Notes: a model not told the origin generated them from the letters alone. A stretch of 64,000 bases of DNA from an uncultured Ruminococcus sp. (GCA_910584195.1 CAJTYV010000009.1:1-64000), one strand, 5' to 3'. Positions 24,874-34,719 are shown, numbered from the stretch's first letter. Translations and numbers: made by a program.

Positions 24874-25140
24874 ATGAAACGAGCAATCTACATGATTTTC
24901 CTTATAGGATGCGCTTCAATTATAGGCAACCTTCTGGGAAATATGGTCATAGGTACGGAAGGTCTTAACTGGCTCAGCTACTCAAAAAAATTTGGCTTTG
25001 ATCCGGGAACCTTTGACTTTTTTGATGTGTTCAACATTACATTCGGATTTAATTTTTCCGTAAATATTGCCCAGCTTATACTTATAATCGCAGCAATAAT
25101 CATTTATACCAAAACAGCTCCGAAAATTTTCACCAATTGA
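24874..25140 (+). CDS. DUF4321 small membrane protein
   Basis: 88 aa with two hydrophobic segments (IYMIFLIGCASIIGNLLGN and NIAQLILIIAAIIIY). The pattern with a central GLNWLSYSKKFGFDP and a NITFGF loop matches DUF4321, a short family often found beside mreB in clostridia, as here. Ribosome site AAAGGAGATA. Function unknown; association with the elongasome is guilt by position only. Confidence 0.75.
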   Translation: MKRAIYMIFLIGCASIIGNLLGNMVIGTEGLNWLSYSKKFGFDPGTFDFFDVFNITFGFNFSVNIAQLILIIAAIIIYTKTAPKIFTN

Positions 25141-25170
25141 TTTACAGGAAATATTTTTCTGATAATTCCA

Positions 25171-25199
25171 TTGTCTAATCCCTTTATTGGTGATATAAT
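25171..25199 (+). promoter_or_regulatory. Sigma-A promoter for mreB-mreC-mreD-PBP2
   Basis: TTGTCT (25171-25176), 17-bp spacer, exact TATAAT (25194-25199), 30 bp before the mreB start. Confidence 0.7.
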
Positions 25200-25228
25200 A
25201 AATATAGATTATTTTAAGGAGCTTCATA

Positions 25229-26245
25229 ATGTTTACAAAAGATATTGGTATAGATTTAGGAACAGCAAACACCCTTGTATATCTTCGCGGCAAGGGAATC
25301 ATCATAAGAGAACCGTCCGTTGTTGCCGTGAATACCAGAACCGATAAAACCCGTTATGTCGGTATGGAAGCGAAAGATGTCATAGGACGCACTCCCGGCT
25401 CTATCGTTGCCGTGCGTCCCTTGAAAGACGGGGTAATAGCAGATTTTGACATTGCTACTACAATGCTTCAGGAATTCATAAAAAAGGCATTAAGGGGTAC
25501 AATACTAACAAAAGCAAACGTTATTATATGTATTCCATCGGGCGTTACCGCCGTAGAAAGACGAGCTGTCCGCGAATCATGCAAAAAAGCAGGCGCTAAC
25601 AACGTCCTTATAATCGAAGAACCTATGGCAGCTGCGATCGGCGCGGGTCTGCCGACAAATACACCGTCAGGAAGCATGGTGATCGACATAGGAGGCGGAA
25701 CAAGCGAAGTAGCGGTTATTTCCCTCGGAGGAATTGTTTCTTCACGCTCTATCAGATGCGCCGGAGATGAGTTCGACACATCTATAATCAACTACATCAA
25801 GAAAAAATATAACCTCCTTATCGGCGAAAGAACTGCCGAAAACATCAAAATTGAGATAGGTTCGGCTTTCCCCGGTGAAAAAGAGGACACAATGGAGATA
25901 AAAGGAAGAAATCTTCTAAACGGTCTCCCCGAAAACGTCATCGTAAACTCTGCCGAAATAAGAGACGCTCTTGTAGAACCGCTTGCTAAGGTCATTGACG
26001 CCGTAAAGGCTACCTTGGAGGAAACTCCCCCGGAGCTTTCCGCCGATATAATAGATCACGGCATTACGCTTACAGGCGGCGGCGCGCTTTTGAGAGGTCT
26101 TGATAAGCTTATTTCAAGAGAAACAGGCATGCCCGTATATATCGCCGAATATCCCCTTGACTGCGTTGCAGAAGGAACAGGTAAAATTCTCGAAAATATC
26201 AGCGACTATCAGGACGCTCTTACCGAAAATGTCAAGTATTATTAA
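25229..26245 (+). CDS. mreB: Rod shape-determining protein MreB
   Basis: 338 aa. Actin-like ATPase motifs: phosphate-1 GIDLGTANTLVY, EPSVVAVN, phosphate-2 VIDIGGGTSEVAVI, and adenosine motif GITLTGGGALLRGL. Filaments guide the elongation machinery beneath the membrane. First gene of mreBCD-PBP2. Confidence 0.96.
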   Translation: MFTKDIGIDLGTANTLVYLRGKGIIIREPSVVAVNTRTDKTRYVGMEAKDVIGRTPGSIVAVRPLKDGVIADFDIATTMLQEFIKKALRGTILTKANVIICIPSGVTAVERRAVRESCKKAGANNVLIIEEPMAAAIGAGLPTNTPSGSMVIDIGGGTSEVAVISLGGIVSSRSIRCAGDEFDTSIINYIKKKYNLLIGERTAENIKIEIGSAFPGEKEDTMEIKGRNLLNGLPENVIVNSAEIRDALVEPLAKVIDAVKATLEETPPELSADIIDHGITLTGGGALLRGLDKLISRETGMPVYIAEYPLDCVAEGTGKILENISDYQDALTENVKYY

Positions 26246-26256
26246 GGAGACTGCTT

Positions 26257-27144
26257 ATGGGCGAATTTTTTAAAAGCACACGTTTTAAGATCCTGCTTGC
26301 ATTCCTCGCCTTTCTTGTGGGAATTATGATATATTCCGTCACCAGAGGCGGCTACTCTCTTTCGGGAGTTTCCTTTATAAATACGATAACCAAACCGTTT
26401 CGATATATATCCAACAACATTTCCATGAAAATTGAAAAAAATGCCGACCGCATAAATAACGCCGACGATTATTATGAGGAAAATCAGGAACTGAAAAGAC
26501 AGATCGGGGAGCTTAACAAAAAACTAACCGATTATGATGATCTCGTAGCTGAAGTCGAAGAACTTCGCAAGCTTGTAGTCATAAAGGAAGAACACCCCGA
26601 TAACATTTTCTCTCAGCCTGCGGAGGTAATGGGATATATTGCAAACGATCCGTTTAAGGGCTTCACCATTGACCGCGGATACGCTGACGACATCGAACCT
26701 TACTCCCCGGTTATCACGCCTGAGGGTATCGTAGGAATCGTTATAGACGTTTCTCAGCACAGTTCGACGGTACGAACGCTTCTGTCTCCTGATCTATCAA
26801 TTGCGGCAATATGTTCTTCAACCAACACTGATTTCGGAATTATCGAGGGTACTGTAATTACAGCGGAAAACGGAATGACAAAGCTTACGCACCTTGACAA
26901 AAATCATCAGATAAAAAAAGGCGATCTTATGATAACTTCGGGCAGCAGCGGTCTTTTTCCCAAAGATCATGCTATCGGAATAGTAAAGGAAACAGGTATC
27001 GAGGCAAACGGACTCTCGGCATACGCCGAAATAGAACCATGCGCCGACATTTCCAGACTGCGTTCAGTATTCGTTATCACAGACTTTGACGGAAAAAAAG
27101 ACTCGGATAAGGAGGACACCGATGAGGATAAAGACAACACGTGA
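26257..27144 (+). CDS. mreC: Rod shape-determining protein MreC
   Basis: 295 aa: short cytoplasmic N-terminus, one transmembrane helix (ILLAFLAFLVGIMIYSV), a coiled coil (YYEENQELKRQIGELNKK) and the two-lobed beta domain (VMGYIANDPFKGFTID, GLFPKDHAIGIV). The tail is highly acidic/basic (KKDSDKEDTDEDKD). It couples MreB to PBP2 outside the membrane. The end overlaps mreD by 23 bp. Confidence 0.94.
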   Translation: MGEFFKSTRFKILLAFLAFLVGIMIYSVTRGGYSLSGVSFINTITKPFRYISNNISMKIEKNADRINNADDYYEENQELKRQIGELNKKLTDYDDLVAEVEELRKLVVIKEEHPDNIFSQPAEVMGYIANDPFKGFTIDRGYADDIEPYSPVITPEGIVGIVIDVSQHSSTVRTLLSPDLSIAAICSSTNTDFGIIEGTVITAENGMTKLTHLDKNHQIKKGDLMITSGSSGLFPKDHAIGIVKETGIEANGLSAYAEIEPCADISRLRSVFVITDFDGKKDSDKEDTDEDKDNT

Positions 27145-27688
27145 AAAGCGGATCCTCTACTTTAAAACGACTCTACGCTGGATAATATATTATCTGATAA
27201 TATTTTCAAGCTTTATTATTATGACTTCGGGTTCATGGAAAAAACCGGTGCTTTTAGTACCGGTGGCTTTGTGCATTGCCATAAACAACGATATAATGGC
27301 GTCTGCATATACCGGAGCATTCTGCGGACTTCTTATAGATATAGCATGCGGAAGACTTGCAGGGTATAACGCAGTGCTGCTGACAATTTTCTGCGCTGCT
27401 TCAACTCTAATATTCGAGCTGTATCTGAGAAGAAAATTTATAAGCTTTATAGTTGTTTCAGCTGCGGCATCGTTTTTGCAATGTTGGCTGGATTACAAGT
27501 TCTTTTATGAAATATGGGACTTTGAGAACGTTGAACGAATATTCAGAAACACAACCCTCAGGGTCTGGATATACACTGTTGTATCTTCCGTTTTCATCTA
27601 TATATTATTTAAAATAATCAACAATTGGCTTATGCCTAAGGAGCATCTTACAATTGAAGAAGTCATACGCACAAGTCAGGGGGCATAA
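27122..27688 (+). CDS. mreD: Rod shape-determining protein MreD
   Basis: 188 aa from the ATG at 27122, preceded by AAGGAGGACACCG; an in-frame ATG at 27086 lacks such a site. Five or so transmembrane segments, MreD signature region GAFCGLLIDIACGR, and position between mreC and PBP2 identify it. It begins inside the end of mreC. Confidence 0.88.
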   Translation: MRIKTTREKRILYFKTTLRWIIYYLIIFSSFIIMTSGSWKKPVLLVPVALCIAINNDIMASAYTGAFCGLLIDIACGRLAGYNAVLLTIFCAASTLIFELYLRRKFISFIVVSAAASFLQCWLDYKFFYEIWDFENVERIFRNTTLRVWIYTVVSSVFIYILFKIINNWLMPKEHLTIEEVIRTSQGA

Positions 27689-29812
27689 ATGAAATCAATT
27701 TCAGATACGATAAAATCAACTGTTATAGTGGCTCTTGTCATTTGTTTGGGCGTTCTGTCGTCCATGAAGCTTATGAAGCTGCAAATAGTTGAAGGAGACG
27801 AAGCTGCGGCTTCTCCACGATATGACAGCAATGCCGCATCTTTCAAACGAGAAGTCACTCCGACAAGGGGCGAAATACTTGATTACAAGGGCAACGTAAT
27901 AATCGGCAACAATTCCCGTATAGATATTGTTCTGCAATACGCTTTCTTTCCCAAGGATTTACAGGAAGGCAACGAAATACTTCTTAAAATTTACAAGGAA
28001 CTTGCGGAAAAGGAATACATTTTCGAGGAGGTTCTCCCCATAAGCGTTGAGTATCCATATGTTTATACTCAAGAGGATTCGTCTGATATTACAGAAAGAC
28101 TGAATCTTAACGTTTACGCAACAGCTGAAAACTGTATTGATAAGCTTATTTCCGATTACGAGATCTCAGAGAACTATACCCAGGAGGAAAAACGAATTAT
28201 CGCAGGTTTGCGGTACGCTATGCTTGCAAAGGATTTTTCTTACAGCAATGATTTGGTGCTTGCCAAAAATGTTAATAGATTTACCGTTATCAAATTAAAA
28301 GAACTCAGCAACGTCCTCAAAGGAATCAATGCAGTTGAAGCGGCTGACCGTGAAATAATACGAGGCGATATTCTTCCCCACGAAATCGGAATGGTAGGTC
28401 CTATTTACGCAGACGAATACGAAGAACTGAAAGAAAAAGGCTACGCCATGAACGATCTGGTCGGAAAGAACGGCATCGAATATGCAATGGAATCCGAACT
28501 CAGAGGCAAAAGCGGCGAGGAAGAAGTAACTATTCTTGACGGCTCCATAGTGGATATACAAACTCTTGAAGAAACTGTTCCGGGACAAACGGTAAAGCTG
28601 ACAGTTGACGGCGCTTTTCAGGTAAAGCTTCAGGGCATTCTCGATAACTTCTTTGATCGTTTCGGCTACTTCAACGGAAGAAAAGTAGAAAAGGGAGCGG
28701 TTGTAGTTCTCGATGCAAAAACAGGAGCTGTCCGAGGTATGGCAACTGCTCCCACATATAATTTAAAAGATTTTGAGACTAAATACGATGAACTTTTAAA
28801 TGCCGAAAATTCACCGATGTTTAACCGCTGTACATGGGGTCAGTATCTCCCGGGTTCAACGTTTAAAACGATAACTGCAACAGCAGGACTCAACGAGGGC
28901 GTTATCGACGGCGGAACATATTTCAACTGTACCGGACCGAGAAGCTACAACTACTACGGAAGTATCTACGGATGTACGGGAACTCACAGCGGAATAGCTG
29001 TAAGACAGGCAATTCAGGTTTCATGTAATATTTTTTTCTACGAAACTGCCAATCGTCTCGGAATCGACAACATAACAAAATACGCCAAGCTGTATGGGCT
29101 TGGATCGTCGCTTGGTCTTGAGACCGGCGATGCTTCGGGATTCCTCTGCAATCCCGAAACTTTTGCTGAAAGGGGTCAGCCGTGGTATATCGGTTACGTT
29201 ATACAAGCAGGTATCGGAAACCAGGACTGCGGATTTACTCCCCTGCAGCTTGCTACCGTTGCAAACACTATCGCCAATCGCGGAGTACGCTATAAGCCGT
29301 ATCTTGTAGACAGCCTATATACCTACGGTACTAAGGAAATGACATCCAAAACAAAGCCGACAATAGCCGAAACTATACAGCTAAGCGACAAATCCGTTTA
29401 TGACTATATTATCGGCGGCATGATAGACGCGTCATACAATGTACCTGCTCCCTATCAGCTAACGGGACTGGGATTTGACGTTGCAATAAAAACAGGTACG
29501 CCGCAGACTGATATGAACGACCTGAGCAAACAAAACTCGGTATTCATCGGATTCGCACCCGCCAACGACCCTGAAATTGCCTTTGCAGGCGTTATTGAGG
29601 GCGGAGAATATTCAAAATATATGATCAGAGATATAATCAATGCATACAGCGAGTGCTTTGGAATCAACGGTTCTAAACCCACGGCAGAAATGCCTCCTGA
29701 GGTCAGGGGCGGAACTACTGCAAAAACAACTACTTCCACTACAACTTCAAAAGGAACGTCAAAAAGCACAAATTCAACAAATACAATAACAACAGCAATT
29801 ACAACAGAATAA
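27689..29812 (+). CDS. mrdA: Class B penicillin-binding protein 2 (elongation transpeptidase)
   Basis: 707 aa. N-terminal membrane anchor (STVIVALVICLGVLSSMKL), PBP dimerisation region beginning EVTPTRGEILDYKGN, then the transpeptidase domain with SxxK in PGSTFKT (about 388-394), SxN in SCNIFF and KTGT in AIKTGTPQ (about 598-604). It cross-links peptidoglycan during rod growth. The C-terminus carries an extra Thr/Ser-rich tail of about 35 residues (TTAKTTTSTTTSK...), unusual for this family and exposed outside the cell. Its ATG follows the mreD stop directly. Confidence 0.93.
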   Translation: MKSISDTIKSTVIVALVICLGVLSSMKLMKLQIVEGDEAAASPRYDSNAASFKREVTPTRGEILDYKGNVIIGNNSRIDIVLQYAFFPKDLQEGNEILLKIYKELAEKEYIFEEVLPISVEYPYVYTQEDSSDITERLNLNVYATAENCIDKLISDYEISENYTQEEKRIIAGLRYAMLAKDFSYSNDLVLAKNVNRFTVIKLKELSNVLKGINAVEAADREIIRGDILPHEIGMVGPIYADEYEELKEKGYAMNDLVGKNGIEYAMESELRGKSGEEEVTILDGSIVDIQTLEETVPGQTVKLTVDGAFQVKLQGILDNFFDRFGYFNGRKVEKGAVVVLDAKTGAVRGMATAPTYNLKDFETKYDELLNAENSPMFNRCTWGQYLPGSTFKTITATAGLNEGVIDGGTYFNCTGPRSYNYYGSIYGCTGTHSGIAVRQAIQVSCNIFFYETANRLGIDNITKYAKLYGLGSSLGLETGDASGFLCNPETFAERGQPWYIGYVIQAGIGNQDCGFTPLQLATVANTIANRGVRYKPYLVDSLYTYGTKEMTSKTKPTIAETIQLSDKSVYDYIIGGMIDASYNVPAPYQLTGLGFDVAIKTGTPQTDMNDLSKQNSVFIGFAPANDPEIAFAGVIEGGEYSKYMIRDIINAYSECFGINGSKPTAEMPPEVRGGTTAKTTTSTTTSKGTSKSTNSTNTITTAITTE

Positions 29813-29817
29813 AATTC

Positions 29818-29847
29818 AACGCTGCCAATTACAAGGCGGCGTTTTAC
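29818..29847 (+). terminator. Intrinsic terminator after PBP2
   Basis: AACGCTGCC, 8-nt loop, GGCGGCGTT, then TTAC. One G-T pair in the stem. It ends the elongation gene cluster. Confidence 0.65.
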
Positions 29848-29850
29848 TGT

Positions 29851-30708
29851 TCAATCATGGTATTTTTCAAGAAAATTATGAACTCCCTCATTATCTTTAT
29901 AAGCAATTACTGTGTTAAGATTTACGTTTTCTACGCTTCGGAAAATATTTTTCTCCACCTGCGGATTGATTTTTTTCAGCTCTGCTATAAGAGCCTTTGT
30001 TTCCATTCTCTTTGACACAGAATGACCATTCTCATCAATGTCCGAACAGGTTTCGGTAAACTTACAGGCACATTGTATAAAATCAAGCTCATTATAGCTG
30101 CACCAATGTCTTATATCAGCTTCACGAACCAAATACATAGGACGTATTAGCTCCATACCCTCGAAATTAGCGCTGTGCAGTTTCGGCATCATGGTCTGAA
30201 TCTGTCCGCCGTAAAGCATTCCCATGAGAATAGTTTCTATAACGTCATCAAAATGGTGTCCAAGAGCTATCTTGTTACACCCCAATTCCTTTGCCTTGCT
30301 GTAGAGATAACCGCGCCTCATCCTTGCGCAGATATAACAGGGATTTTTTTCAATATGTATTACAGAACCAAAGATGTCCGACTCGAAAATATTGATCGGT
30401 ACTGAAAGTCTTGCCGCATTTTCTTCAATTTTACGTCTGTTAATATCATTATATCCCGGATCCATTACCAAAAACTCAACATCAAAAGGAAATTTATCAT
30501 GACGTTTTAACTCTTGAAAAAGTTTAGCCATAAGCATTGAATCCTTGCCGCCCGATATGCATACGGCTATTTTATCTCCCGGCTGAACAAGCTCGTATTC
30601 ATTGATTCCCTTAGTAAATTTACACCATATACTCTTTTTAAATTTTTTACGCAGGCTAAGTTCCGCTTTTTCTGTAGTATTAATTATTTCATTTGCTGAC
30701 ATATTCAC
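29851..30708 (-). CDS. TtcA/TtuA-family tRNA thiolation-like ATPase
   Basis: 285 aa starting at a GTG (30708) with GGAG 8 nt upstream. The PP-loop CISGGKDSMLM binds ATP; CYICARMRRGYLY provides the CxxC used for the iron-sulfur cluster, and GHHFDDVIETILM is the second adenylation motif. A third Cys region CACKFTETCSD follows. Related enzymes install 2-thiocytidine (TtcA) or 2-thiouridine in tRNA. Which base is modified cannot be told from sequence. Confidence 0.85.
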   Translation of the reverse strand: MNMSANEIINTTEKAELSLRKKFKKSIWCKFTKGINEYELVQPGDKIAVCISGGKDSMLMAKLFQELKRHDKFPFDVEFLVMDPGYNDINRRKIEENAARLSVPINIFESDIFGSVIHIEKNPCYICARMRRGYLYSKAKELGCNKIALGHHFDDVIETILMGMLYGGQIQTMMPKLHSANFEGMELIRPMYLVREADIRHWCSYNELDFIQCACKFTETCSDIDENGHSVSKRMETKALIAELKKINPQVEKNIFRSVENVNLNTVIAYKDNEGVHNFLEKYHD

Positions 30709-30750
30709 AATATCCGCTCCATATGTAACCCTCGGGATCGAGGGATTTTT

Positions 30751-31533
30751 CTATTTATTGATCTCTGCCATAGGGTCAATATAATTTCCGTTGTGAAGAA
30801 TTTCGATATGAAGATGAGGAGATAAAGCAGATTCTATGTCCGCAGTATCACCAACTGTTCCTATCAGATCGCCGCTGACGAGCATATCTCCTGCCTGTAC
30901 CGAAAGTCCGCTGGAAAGTCCGCAGTAACGTGTGACGTAGCCGTTATGATGATCAAGCTCAACGGTCACGCCCCACACAGGATCGTTTGTGACCTCCATT
31001 ATCTCACCGTTTGAAACGGCATAAACCTCGTCGCCGACCTCTGCGGAAATATCCGCGCCATTATGAGTCTGCCATGAACCTGTGGTTGGATTTTTTACAA
31101 GCTCTCCTCCGCTGAAAATGCCAATAACATCACCCATTTCGGCAAGCGGCGGCTTAACGTTTTCCATTTTCGTCACGCCTGCCGGTTCGGCAGCTTCAGG
31201 AACTTCTTCAACAACAGGCTCTGCGGGATCAATGATGATCGCCTCGGCAGGCAAGGTAACCGCAGGCGGAGCTGTAGCTGCCGGTCTGGGCGCTGCAGTC
31301 ACATTCGGCGCAGTAACGCGGTATGCCGGAGACGTTCCTTTTGGCAGATCGTCAACCTGTCTGTCAACCGCCGCATCCGATTCTTCTTGTATTTTCTTAG
31401 CATTAAAATCCTCTGTAAGCCGTTCACCCTGATCATAAGCAAAATAACATGCCGAACCTACCATTACCGCACTTATTCCCAAAGCGGCATAAAAACCCTT
31501 TGAGCCTTTTTTGTTATCTGAAATCTTTTTCAC
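30751..31533 (-). CDS. M23 peptidase, membrane-anchored (SpoIIQ-like architecture)
   Basis: About 260 aa from a GTG at 31533 placed 8 nt after GGAGG. One N-terminal transmembrane helix (AALGISAVMVGSACYFAY), a Pro/Ala-rich linker of about 90 residues, and a C-terminal LytM domain with both zinc motifs: HxxxD in HNGADI and HxH in SPHLHIEI. The layout and length resemble SpoIIQ of spore formers, which in clostridia keeps zinc ligands, but general cell-wall endopeptidases share it. It would cut peptide bridges in peptidoglycan. The linker is richer in G+C than surrounding DNA. Confidence 0.8.
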   Translation of the reverse strand: MKKISDNKKGSKGFYAALGISAVMVGSACYFAYDQGERLTEDFNAKKIQEESDAAVDRQVDDLPKGTSPAYRVTAPNVTAAPRPAATAPPAVTLPAEAIIIDPAEPVVEEVPEAAEPAGVTKMENVKPPLAEMGDVIGIFSGGELVKNPTTGSWQTHNGADISAEVGDEVYAVSNGEIMEVTNDPVWGVTVELDHHNGYVTRYCGLSSGLSVQAGDMLVSGDLIGTVGDTADIESALSPHLHIEILHNGNYIDPMAEINK

Positions 31534-31631
31534 GTATAACACCTCCGATGTTATTATGGTTTTTTTCGGAGATGTTATTCGTGTTTCATGGAAATTTTTT
31601 TGAATTTGAACTACATTCGTTCACTGATTTT

Positions 31632-33155
31632 TCAAAGAGATGCAAGTTTTGAAAATTTATCCTTCAAAGCGGGATATATCTCACGATAAAGCTGATAATA
31701 TTTATCATATTCATTTACATTCTTTTCATTTGGAGTCTGCACCTTATCTATTTTAACTATCTCCGCACATGCTTCGGCTACACTGCTGTAAAACCCTGCA
31801 CCAACAGCGGCAAGGATTCCGACTCCAAGAGCGGGACCCTCCTTTGAAGCCGCAGTTTTAACACTGCTGTTGAATAAGTCGGCAAGCATACTTCTCCACA
31901 GCGGCGATGAGCCTCCGCCTCCGCAGGCCATCATATCGCTGACATTAACCCCCATTTCACGGAAAACCTCAATGCAGTCCCTGAGAGAGTATGTAACGCC
32001 CTCCATAACCGAACGCAGCATGTCTCGGCGCGTATGAATAGCCGAAAGTCCAAAGAAAACTCCTCTTGCATCGGGATCAAGATGCGGAGTTCGCTCCCCC
32101 ATAAGGTAAGGAAGATACAAAAGACGGTTTGCGCCGACAGGAACTTCTTCAGCCTGTTTATCCATAAGATAATATTCGTCAACGCCCATTAGTTTAGCAG
32201 TCTCTTTTTCTGTCATGCAGAAATTGTCTCTGAACCACTTCAATGAAAGACCTGCCCCCTGAGTTACTCCCATAACGTGCCATGTATTCGGCACAGCAGC
32301 ACAGCAGGTATGCACACGACCCTGCTTATCTATGGAAATTTTCGAAGTATGAGCGAAAACTACTCCGGAAGTGCCAATAGTTGTGAACGCCTTTCCGTCC
32401 TCAACAACGCCCGTACCGACCGCAGCGGCAGCGTTATCTCCTGCACCGCCTACTACGATAGTACCCTCGCAAAGTCCCAGTTCTTCAGCCATTGATCTTG
32501 TAAGAGTACCTGTGACTTCACAGGATTCATAGACCTTACCGAGCCATTCCTTATCAATTTCTAAAGCCGACAGCAGTTCATCAGACCATCTTCTGTTCGG
32601 AACGTCAAGAAGCTGCATGCCCGAAGCGTCCGAAACCTCTGTAGCATACTCATGCGTAAGCACAAATCTAAGATAATCTTTAGGAAGAAGAATGTGAGCT
32701 ATCCTGCTGTAAATATCAGGTTCATTGTTCTTTATCCACAAAATTTTAGCGGCTGTCCAACCCGTAAGAGCAGGATTTGCAGTTATCTCAACAAGTCTTT
32801 CTCTTCCCACAATACGGTTCATTTCTTCAACTTCATGTGCTGTACGCTGATCACACCATATAATGGATCTTCTTAAGACATTGTTTTCATTGTCAAGCAG
32901 TACAAGACCATGCATCTGCCCTGAAATTCCAATACCCTTGACATCCTCCTTTTTAACTCTGCTCCGAGCCATTACTGATTTTATGGTATTTACCATAGCG
33001 TTCGCCCAATCGGAAGGCTCTTGTTCCGCATAGCCGTTTTTAGGCTGATACATGGGATATTCAATGGTTTCGGAGGCAACAACGCTGCCCTTTCCGTCAA
33101 AAAGTACGGTCTTTGTACCGCTTGTACCACAGTCCACACCGATTACATATGACAT
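31632..33155 (-). CDS. xylB: Xylulokinase
   Basis: 507 aa. FGGY-kinase motifs: GVDCGTSGTKTVLFD at the start, GISGQMHGLVLLD, ADASGMQLLD-like region (VSDASGMQLLDV), GAGDNAAAAVGTGVVEDG and ACGGGGSSPLWRSMLAD. It phosphorylates D-xylulose, moving xylose from plant hemicellulose into the pentose phosphate pathway. No xylA or transporter is adjacent. An inverted-repeat element lies just upstream (33234-33394). Confidence 0.93.
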   Translation of the reverse strand: MSYVIGVDCGTSGTKTVLFDGKGSVVASETIEYPMYQPKNGYAEQEPSDWANAMVNTIKSVMARSRVKKEDVKGIGISGQMHGLVLLDNENNVLRRSIIWCDQRTAHEVEEMNRIVGRERLVEITANPALTGWTAAKILWIKNNEPDIYSRIAHILLPKDYLRFVLTHEYATEVSDASGMQLLDVPNRRWSDELLSALEIDKEWLGKVYESCEVTGTLTRSMAEELGLCEGTIVVGGAGDNAAAAVGTGVVEDGKAFTTIGTSGVVFAHTSKISIDKQGRVHTCCAAVPNTWHVMGVTQGAGLSLKWFRDNFCMTEKETAKLMGVDEYYLMDKQAEEVPVGANRLLYLPYLMGERTPHLDPDARGVFFGLSAIHTRRDMLRSVMEGVTYSLRDCIEVFREMGVNVSDMMACGGGGSSPLWRSMLADLFNSSVKTAASKEGPALGVGILAAVGAGFYSSVAEACAEIVKIDKVQTPNEKNVNEYDKYYQLYREIYPALKDKFSKLASL

Positions 33156-33233
33156 AACTTTTTTCTCCGTTCATATAATATTTTAATCCACTAATTATAT
33201 CCACAAAATTTTCTCTATAGCAATCCAAGAAAA

Positions 33234-33394
33234 TATACTCGGAGATAAGGCAAATTATACATACTATGCTGACATAAAATCTATATGTCCGCGTCATTAT
33301 CCTAACAATACAAAATTATGCTTTCATTGTATTTCCTGACATACAAATTTTCTGTTCGGCATCATATGTGCAATTAACGATAGCTCCGAGTATA
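33234..33394. mobile_element. 161-bp inverted-repeat element with TATACTCGGAG ends
   Basis: TATACTCGGAG (33234-33244) and CTCCGAGTATA (33384-33394) are perfect 11-bp inverted ends; the similarity continues imperfectly for about 20 more bases on each side. The interior has no credible gene. Read outward, each end gives a -10-like box (GAGTATAAT to the right, GAGTATATT towards xylB). Confidence 0.65.
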
Positions 33395-33415
33395 ATTCAT
33401 GAAAAACCATTTTAT

Positions 33416-34642
33416 TTAAGTAAGTAAGTTAACTGAAAACTTTCTCGAATCGGTATCAAAATAATCCTCCAGCTCTGCAACATAAAAGCGGAAGCAAACC
33501 TTGCCGTTGAAAGACAGAACATCGCCTTCCTCTGAAACCCCAAGCTCCGCAAGCTGTTCATCATTAAGGCTTGAAAGCGGAACCGTATTATCCTTTTTCA
33601 ATTCAAACAGCGTATATCCCAATTCATCCAGATGAGAATTATTGAACGCCTCTCTGCCGTTACCGTCAAGCTCGCTGAGGTAAATACGTTCACCCTGCTG
33701 TCTGTCAATTGCAATAAGGAAATCCGGATCAGGCTCAAGTACGTAGTATCCATCTGCATCCTTTCCTATGTCAAACGCCGCAAGCTGGATTTCATCCAAA
33801 GTATCAAGTTTAAAAGGATCAACATCCGAAGCCGTTTTCCCTATCTCCATAAGCTTATATACATTTATTCCCGAAAGCTGAAGTCTGCTGTCAATTGTTA
33901 TTCCATAGCGTTCAAGCTCGCTGTCGGTAAGAGTTATCATAATATTATCGGAAACGTTATTAAGCTGCTCTGTTATCTCTGCTCTTGTCTGAGTTGTCCA
34001 TTCAAGCTGAATATCCTCACAGATAGGACGATCCAAATAGCAGATATGCTCCATATCTTTAAGCGTAAATGTCACAAAAGGATAAGTAACGTCAGCGTAG
34101 TTCGGCTCAACGTAAATAGCCGTACTACCGCCCGAAGTATCCTCAGTATTGACTATCTTATAGCGGTAACGTTCCGAGGGAGAAAAACCTGTTTTAATTA
34201 TCTCCGTTTTGGCATGAGTAACAAAAAACGAAGTAAACAGAAAGTACCCCAATGCCCCGAAAATATACATAAGCAGGATCACCGTACCTAACAATGTCTT
34301 TTTGCCCTCTCCGGCGCCCGACAACAGAAGTATAATGATTCCTGTGATTACTATAGGTATCAGCAATGCCTTTTCGTCAAAATACAACAGAACCACCGGC
34401 AGCATCGCGGTCAATATCAGGAAACTCGAAATTTTTGTAATAAGCTGATTTCGCGTATACAGCATAAGTATCAGTGCAATTACAGATACTGCCGAAACTA
34501 TCATGCAGACAGAAGACCTTGATTCGATGTGAATATCGTAAAAAATCGAATAATAACACAGAAAGCACACTGCCACAGTATAAAATGCCGCTATTAACGA
34601 TACAAGTCGTTTTGTCCATACATTTGAGAAAAAAGATTTCAT
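33416..34642 (-). CDS. Hypothetical membrane protein
   Basis: 408 aa from the ATG at 34642, preceded by GGAGG. The N-terminal 150 residues form about five transmembrane helices; the rest is a soluble part of roughly 250 aa with no recognised family. Two related sub-segments can be seen: LTDSELERYGITIDSRL..., LDTLDEIQLAAFDIGKDADG and LNDEQLAELGVSEEGDVL, each helix-turn-acidic loop, suggesting a short degenerate repeat that may be protein-binding. Orientation of the soluble part is probably outside. No function is assigned. Confidence 0.7.
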   Translation of the reverse strand: MKSFFSNVWTKRLVSLIAAFYTVAVCFLCYYSIFYDIHIESRSSVCMIVSAVSVIALILMLYTRNQLITKISSFLILTAMLPVVLLYFDEKALLIPIVITGIIILLLSGAGEGKKTLLGTVILLMYIFGALGYFLFTSFFVTHAKTEIIKTGFSPSERYRYKIVNTEDTSGGSTAIYVEPNYADVTYPFVTFTLKDMEHICYLDRPICEDIQLEWTTQTRAEITEQLNNVSDNIMITLTDSELERYGITIDSRLQLSGINVYKLMEIGKTASDVDPFKLDTLDEIQLAAFDIGKDADGYYVLEPDPDFLIAIDRQQGERIYLSELDGNGREAFNNSHLDELGYTLFELKKDNTVPLSSLNDEQLAELGVSEEGDVLSFNGKVCFRFYVAELEDYFDTDSRKFSVNLLT

Positions 34643-34719
34643 TTGAACCTCCGAAAATGTCATATCTATATTCTGAACCTGTACACATAGGAATTATATG
34701 CGGAGCCGCAATCACTATC

